Source of the DNA: Bacillota bacterium
GTDB taxonomy: Bacteria > Bacillota > Clostridia > Oscillospirales > Ruminococcaceae
Reading direction: 5' to 3'
DNA length: 15,814 nt
Assembly (NCBI GenBank): GCA_023429685.1
Contig: JAEZDF010000088.1
Location: 1 to 15,814, forward strand
Shown in pieces: positions 13,027 through 15,814 of this stretch. The translations under genes and the position numbers were made by a program. Under the pieces are notes generated by a model that saw nothing but the letters and a program-made list of their open reading frames with translations, had not been told where the DNA came from and did no database searches. Position 1 is the first letter of the stretch. The number at the start of each line of letters is the position of its first letter.

Positions 13027-13898
13027 GTAGAACGCTCTTTGATCGGAACCCATATCTCGCTTTTGTAATCCGGCTTTGAGGTGTCGGGACTTTCGTTCCA
13101 CAGTATTTCGGGACCGTTTACCAGCTCGTAGCCGCTGCAGGGAAGCCACTGGGCATAGATATCCGCCCACATTTGCTGAAGTGCTTTGGGGAACTCCCCT
13201 ACCGCGGTGAACACTGCCCAGGTTGTCGCCGCCACTCGTAGTGTCTCCCAGTTTTGGGGGGCTTGCAGCGTGGTGGCTACGCCGACGTACTGGTCTAGCT
13301 CGCTGCCCTCCTGCGTTCTGTCTGAGAAGTTTGCCGACACGCACACAATCCCTCGCGGCTCGGTATCACAGAGAGCTTTTAGTTCCCGAATTTTGTCGGG
13401 CGTAAGCTGCTGAAAAAGCCCCGCCATCTGAGGGTTTACACCCTCGAAAACCACGGTGATTCGCTTTTTTAATCCAACGATGGTAAACGCATCTTTTTTT
13501 ACAATTCGGTACTGCATCTCATTTCCTCCTTTTATGGTTAGACGGAAGCTCATGGGCAAAAACGATTGGATGACGGCACCGGGCTTTCTTGCCGCAGAAG
13601 GGGAGATCCCGTGCATTGCCGTAAACGCCTTGGTAAACGCGTCGGGGGAGTCGTAACCCAACTGCAGGGCAAGGTCTATTACCTTGATGCCCCCTTGCTT
13701 AAGCAGTACGGCAGCAACGGTAAGCCGCCTGCGGCGGATATACTCGCCAAGTGGCATGCCCGCTAAGAAGGAGAACATGCGGCGAAAATGGTACTCCGAA
13801 CAGCAGGCAGTCTTTGCTGCCTGTGCGGTATCAAGTTCGCCTAACAGGTTATCTTCGATATAACGCATCGCCCGGTTCATCTGGTCTTGTGTATTCAT
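13023..13898 (-). CDS. AraC-family regulator with GyrI-like effector-binding domain
   Basis: 291 residues. The N-terminal AraC DNA-binding domain (about 1-105) has two helix-turn-helix motifs, at about 24-43 (LDTAQAAKTACCSEYHFRRM) and 72-92, with the family signature GYDSPDAFTKAF then HGISPSAAR. A GyrI-like (SOUL/effector-binding) domain follows at about 128-291, starting MQYRIVKKDAFTIVGLKKR. This order, DNA-binding domain first, is that of the Rob/BltR-like group that senses small, often lipophilic or cationic compounds. The ligand and targets are unknown; no efflux pump is adjacent. GGAGGTGA lies about 7 bases before the ATG at 13896-13898. It converges with the membrane protein gene, with a 4-base stop overlap. 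Confidence 0.92.
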   Translation of the reverse strand: MNTQDQMNRAMRYIEDNLLGELDTAQAAKTACCSEYHFRRMFSFLAGMPLGEYIRRRRLTVAAVLLKQGGIKVIDLALQLGYDSPDAFTKAFTAMHGISPSAARKPGAVIQSFLPMSFRLTIKGGNEMQYRIVKKDAFTIVGLKKRITVVFEGVNPQMAGLFQQLTPDKIRELKALCDTEPRGIVCVSANFSDRTQEGSELDQYVGVATTLQAPQNWETLRVAATTWAVFTAVGEFPKALQQMWADIYAQWLPCSGYELVNGPEILWNESPDTSKPDYKSEIWVPIKERST

Positions 13899-13910
13899 AG
13901 GTGGTCACCT
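13899..13910 (-). promoter_or_regulatory. Near-palindrome covering the araC-type gene's ribosome binding site
   Basis: AGGTG and CACCT arms around two bases include the GGAGGTGA ribosome binding site and directly touch the start codon. It could be an autoregulatory operator half or chance. Confidence 0.25.
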
Positions 13911-14195
13911 CCGCTGTACTTAGCTTACTGGATTACTGTCTGATTTACCCGTCAATGCGGTTGCGGATTTTCACTGATATTATTATTTGACAATTTAATT
14001 GTACGCCGTGATGGACTAAAAGCAAGGCTTTTCTCTGTCGCCGGGCGGGTTCGGTGCGGTTTGAACCGTATGGCTAATTTCCAACAATATTGCGCAAAGG
14101 CTCGCGTTTACTTCTTTTACGAAGGCAGACATGATAAGTGAATTAGGGATACACAAAGTGACAACACTTTTCGTAACGAGTGTGAAAGGAACTGC
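13911..14195. other. Divergent intergenic region upstream of the MscS gene
   Basis: About 285 bases. I see no coding region and no convincing -35/-10 pair on either strand. A short inverted repeat (ACACT at about 14163, AGTGT at about 14179) lies just before the MscS ribosome binding site. Confidence 0.35.
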
Positions 14196-15272
14196 ATGGT
14201 GGAACAGCTTAAGGCATGGATGATGGCAGTGATGGACAGCTGGATAGGGGACTGGGTAATCCCGATTGGGGTGGCGGTCTTATTCTTTGCGCTCATTCGC
14301 CCGCTGCGGGCACTGGTGTTTGCCATTATCCGGCGGCTGATGAAAAACCAAGTGGAGAATTATGTGCGACTGAAAAGCACATTCTCACGTCCGAGCACCC
14401 TGCTTGTGCTGTGCGTCGGGGTTTATCTTGCGCTTTTTCTCTCACCTGCGGTGCACGAAACCCCCGCGGTGTGGGCGGTGGTGGTAAAGGCGTTTCGCAG
14501 CCTGCTTATTGTGTTTGCGGCGTGGTTTGCGTGCATTCTCGAAGGGGTGGACGGTCCGCTTCTCGGACCGATTGCCCGCAGGCTGGAGGTTGACAAGGTA
14601 CTAATGCCCTTTGTGGCAAAGCTTTTGCGGTTTATCACCGCCGCGGTTGCGGGGCTGATTATTGTGCAGGAGTGGGGCTACAGCATCAGCGGGCTGCTCA
14701 CGGGGCTCGGGCTTGGTGGGCTTGCCGCCGCGCTCGCTGCACAGGATATGCTCTCGAACCTGTTTGCAGGCGGGGTAATACTGCTTGACAAGCCGTTTGC
14801 CATTGGCGACTGGATCTCGTCCGGCGACATCGAGGGCACGGTGGAGGACTTAAACTTTCGCAGCGTAAAGATCCGCACCTTTACCCAAGCGGTAGTTACG
14901 GTACCCAACGCTACCCTTGCAAACGCGCCCGTCACCAACTTCAGCCGCATGGGCAAGCGTCGCGTGCTGTTTAACCTGACCCTTTCGTTTAGTACCACCC
15001 CCGAGCAGATGAAGCGGTGCAGCATGCGCATTACCGCCCTGCTTCGCAAGCGGGAGGACGTCGACGACGAGACCATCGCCGCGGTGTTTGACAGCATTGG
15101 CGACAGCCGCCTAAACCTGATGGTGGTGTACTACACCAAAACCACCGACTGGCTGAGCTTTATGGACGTGCGCGGTCAGGTGTACTACGAGATTTTAGAC
15201 GTGCTCAAGGACGAGGGGGTACCCCTTGCTCAGCCTGCCCAGACGGTTTTTGTGCGGGAGGGGCAGGCGTAG
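14196..15272 (+). CDS. MscS-family small-conductance mechanosensitive channel
   Basis: 358 residues. Hydrophobic segments at about 18-40, 66-84, 97-117 and 140-158 precede the pore helix region 162-197, which has the Gly/Ala-packed GLGLGGLAAALAAQDMLSNLFAGG typical of TM3. The beta domain follows with PFAIGDWI (200-207), then VEDLNFRSVKIRTF and VTVPNATLAN, all MscS-family hallmarks. These channels open under membrane tension to release solutes during osmotic downshock. There is at least one more N-terminal membrane segment than in the three-segment E. coli MscS, which places it with the longer YbdG/YnaI-like or archaeal-type variants. AAAGGA lies 6 bases before the ATG. The gene is monocistronic, closed by a hairpin at 15295. 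Confidence 0.93.
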   Translation: MVEQLKAWMMAVMDSWIGDWVIPIGVAVLFFALIRPLRALVFAIIRRLMKNQVENYVRLKSTFSRPSTLLVLCVGVYLALFLSPAVHETPAVWAVVVKAFRSLLIVFAAWFACILEGVDGPLLGPIARRLEVDKVLMPFVAKLLRFITAAVAGLIIVQEWGYSISGLLTGLGLGGLAAALAAQDMLSNLFAGGVILLDKPFAIGDWISSGDIEGTVEDLNFRSVKIRTFTQAVVTVPNATLANAPVTNFSRMGKRRVLFNLTLSFSTTPEQMKRCSMRITALLRKREDVDDETIAAVFDSIGDSRLNLMVVYYTKTTDWLSFMDVRGQVYYEILDVLKDEGVPLAQPAQTVFVREGQA

Positions 15273-15294
15273 GTATTTAATGGACACAAGAATT

Positions 15295-15333
15295 AGCCGA
15301 GCCGACCACATGTTCACAGTGGTCGGCTCGGCT
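15295..15333 (+). terminator. Strong 15-pair hairpin after the MscS gene
   Basis: Perfect arms AGCCGAGCCGACCAC and GTGGTCGGCTCGGCT around a 9-base loop. The following tract (TCATTGCTATTC) is only moderately T-rich, so it may be a weak terminator or an mRNA 3'-end stabiliser. Confidence 0.7.
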
Positions 15334-15426
15334 TCATTGCTATTCTATCTCTGATGCGTACACATAACCAATTTTTTATCGTGTAAAAATTTACGCAAGG
15401 TGGGTCAAATATAGGGGGGGAAGTGA

Positions 15427-15432
15427 TATAAT
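15427..15432 (+). promoter_or_regulatory. Candidate -10 box upstream of the last gene
   Basis: A perfect TATAAT lies 34 bases before the ATG at 15466. No good -35 box is at the expected distance; a run of seven G sits just upstream. Confidence 0.4.
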
Positions 15433-15465
15433 AGCGTGATGTGAATAAACGCTGTGAGGGTTTAT

Positions 15466-15814
15466 ATGAAAAACAAGAATACGCTACTCGTCATTCTCAA
15501 AACAATCCTTTGGGTATATATCATCCTGTGTATCGTCATTGCAAGCTTAAACTATGGTGTTGCAAGTAAAGCCCCTGAGAAAGTAAAAGAGTTCATTACC
15601 TGGTCATGGCACTTTTACGAGAACTGGGTAAAGACCATCTTTATTGTGGTTTGCAGCTATTTGACGATGAAGATACTGTCGCCCGCTAGTACAACGATGC
15701 GCAGAAAGAACCTGATCGGGTTTTGCATATCGGCACTGGCAATCCATATTATAGCCCCATTCTTCTTACATAACTCGGAGGTCTATTTCTTTACCATGCC
15801 GCTGCCTTGGACAA
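15466..15814 (+). CDS. N-terminal part of an unrecognised multi-pass membrane protein (cut by window end)
   Basis: An open frame of 116 codons from ATG 15466 to the window edge, with GAGGG about 5 bases upstream. It starts MKNKNTLLVILKTILWVY. Membrane segments are likely at about 7-29, 55-71 and 83-104, and the fragment contains many aromatic residues (ITWSWHFYENWVK, VYFFTMPLPW). I have a faint impression of clostridial membrane proteins with C-terminal iron-sulfur domains, but nothing in the visible part proves it. Function is left open. Confidence 0.75.
   Translation, partial: MKNKNTLLVILKTILWVYIILCIVIASLNYGVASKAPEKVKEFITWSWHFYENWVKTIFIVVCSYLTMKILSPASTTMRRKNLIGFCISALAIHIIAPFFLHNSEVYFFTMPLPWT

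Noticed and set aside
14041..14065. GGTTC...GAACC inverted repeat upstream of the MscS gene as an operator
   Set aside because: The arms are only 5 bases with a 10-base interval, which is expected by chance in a region of this size.

Overview
The window looks like chromosomal DNA from an anaerobic, GC-rich member of the Clostridia (Bacillota), possibly of the Oscillospiraceae/Ruminococcaceae type. The signs are AGGAGG-type ribosome binding sites, a T-box leader, genes of the Clostridia/Bacilli kind (KtrB, DUF2089, AraC-GyrI fusion) and GC-rich coding sequence. This placement is inferred from style and protein families; no species marker is present.

Layout. Bases 1-99 hold the start of an unidentified membrane or exported protein (minus strand). 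Bases 100-651 hold no intact gene, only a probable frameshifted relic of a small ORF. Bases 652-9889 are a complete tryptophan operon on the minus strand. Read 5' to 3', it runs: consensus promoter, tRNA-Trp T-box riboswitch with terminator, trpE, trpG, trpD, trpC, trpF, trpB, trpA, and a type I-beta DAHP synthase (aroF). Together these cover every step from chorismate to tryptophan plus the entry step of the shikimate pathway, so uncharged tRNA-Trp should raise both carbon flow into the pathway and the dedicated branch. The plus strand from 10261 carries a Nudix hydrolase, a KtrB/TrkH potassium channel subunit with its own promoter and terminator, and a two-gene unit of a DUF2089 helix-turn-helix protein and a small membrane protein. 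A convergent AraC-GyrI regulator lies on the minus strand and shares a CTAG stop overlap with that unit. An MscS-type mechanosensitive channel with a strong hairpin after it follows, then the start of an unrecognised membrane protein cut by the window end.

The most unusual part is in three long spacers inside the trp operon (trpG-trpE, trpF-trpC, aroF-trpA). They are filled with a modular set of small palindromes. One family has a constant GTAGGG-type edge attached to interchangeable hairpin words, three of which occur as identical copies in two spacers. A second set of hairpins shows compensating changes in both arms. These elements occur only in those spacers within this window, and two of them supply the stop codons of trpC and trpE. 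They look like a mobile or recombining family of miniature palindromic repeats. Their function and name cannot be decided from this window.
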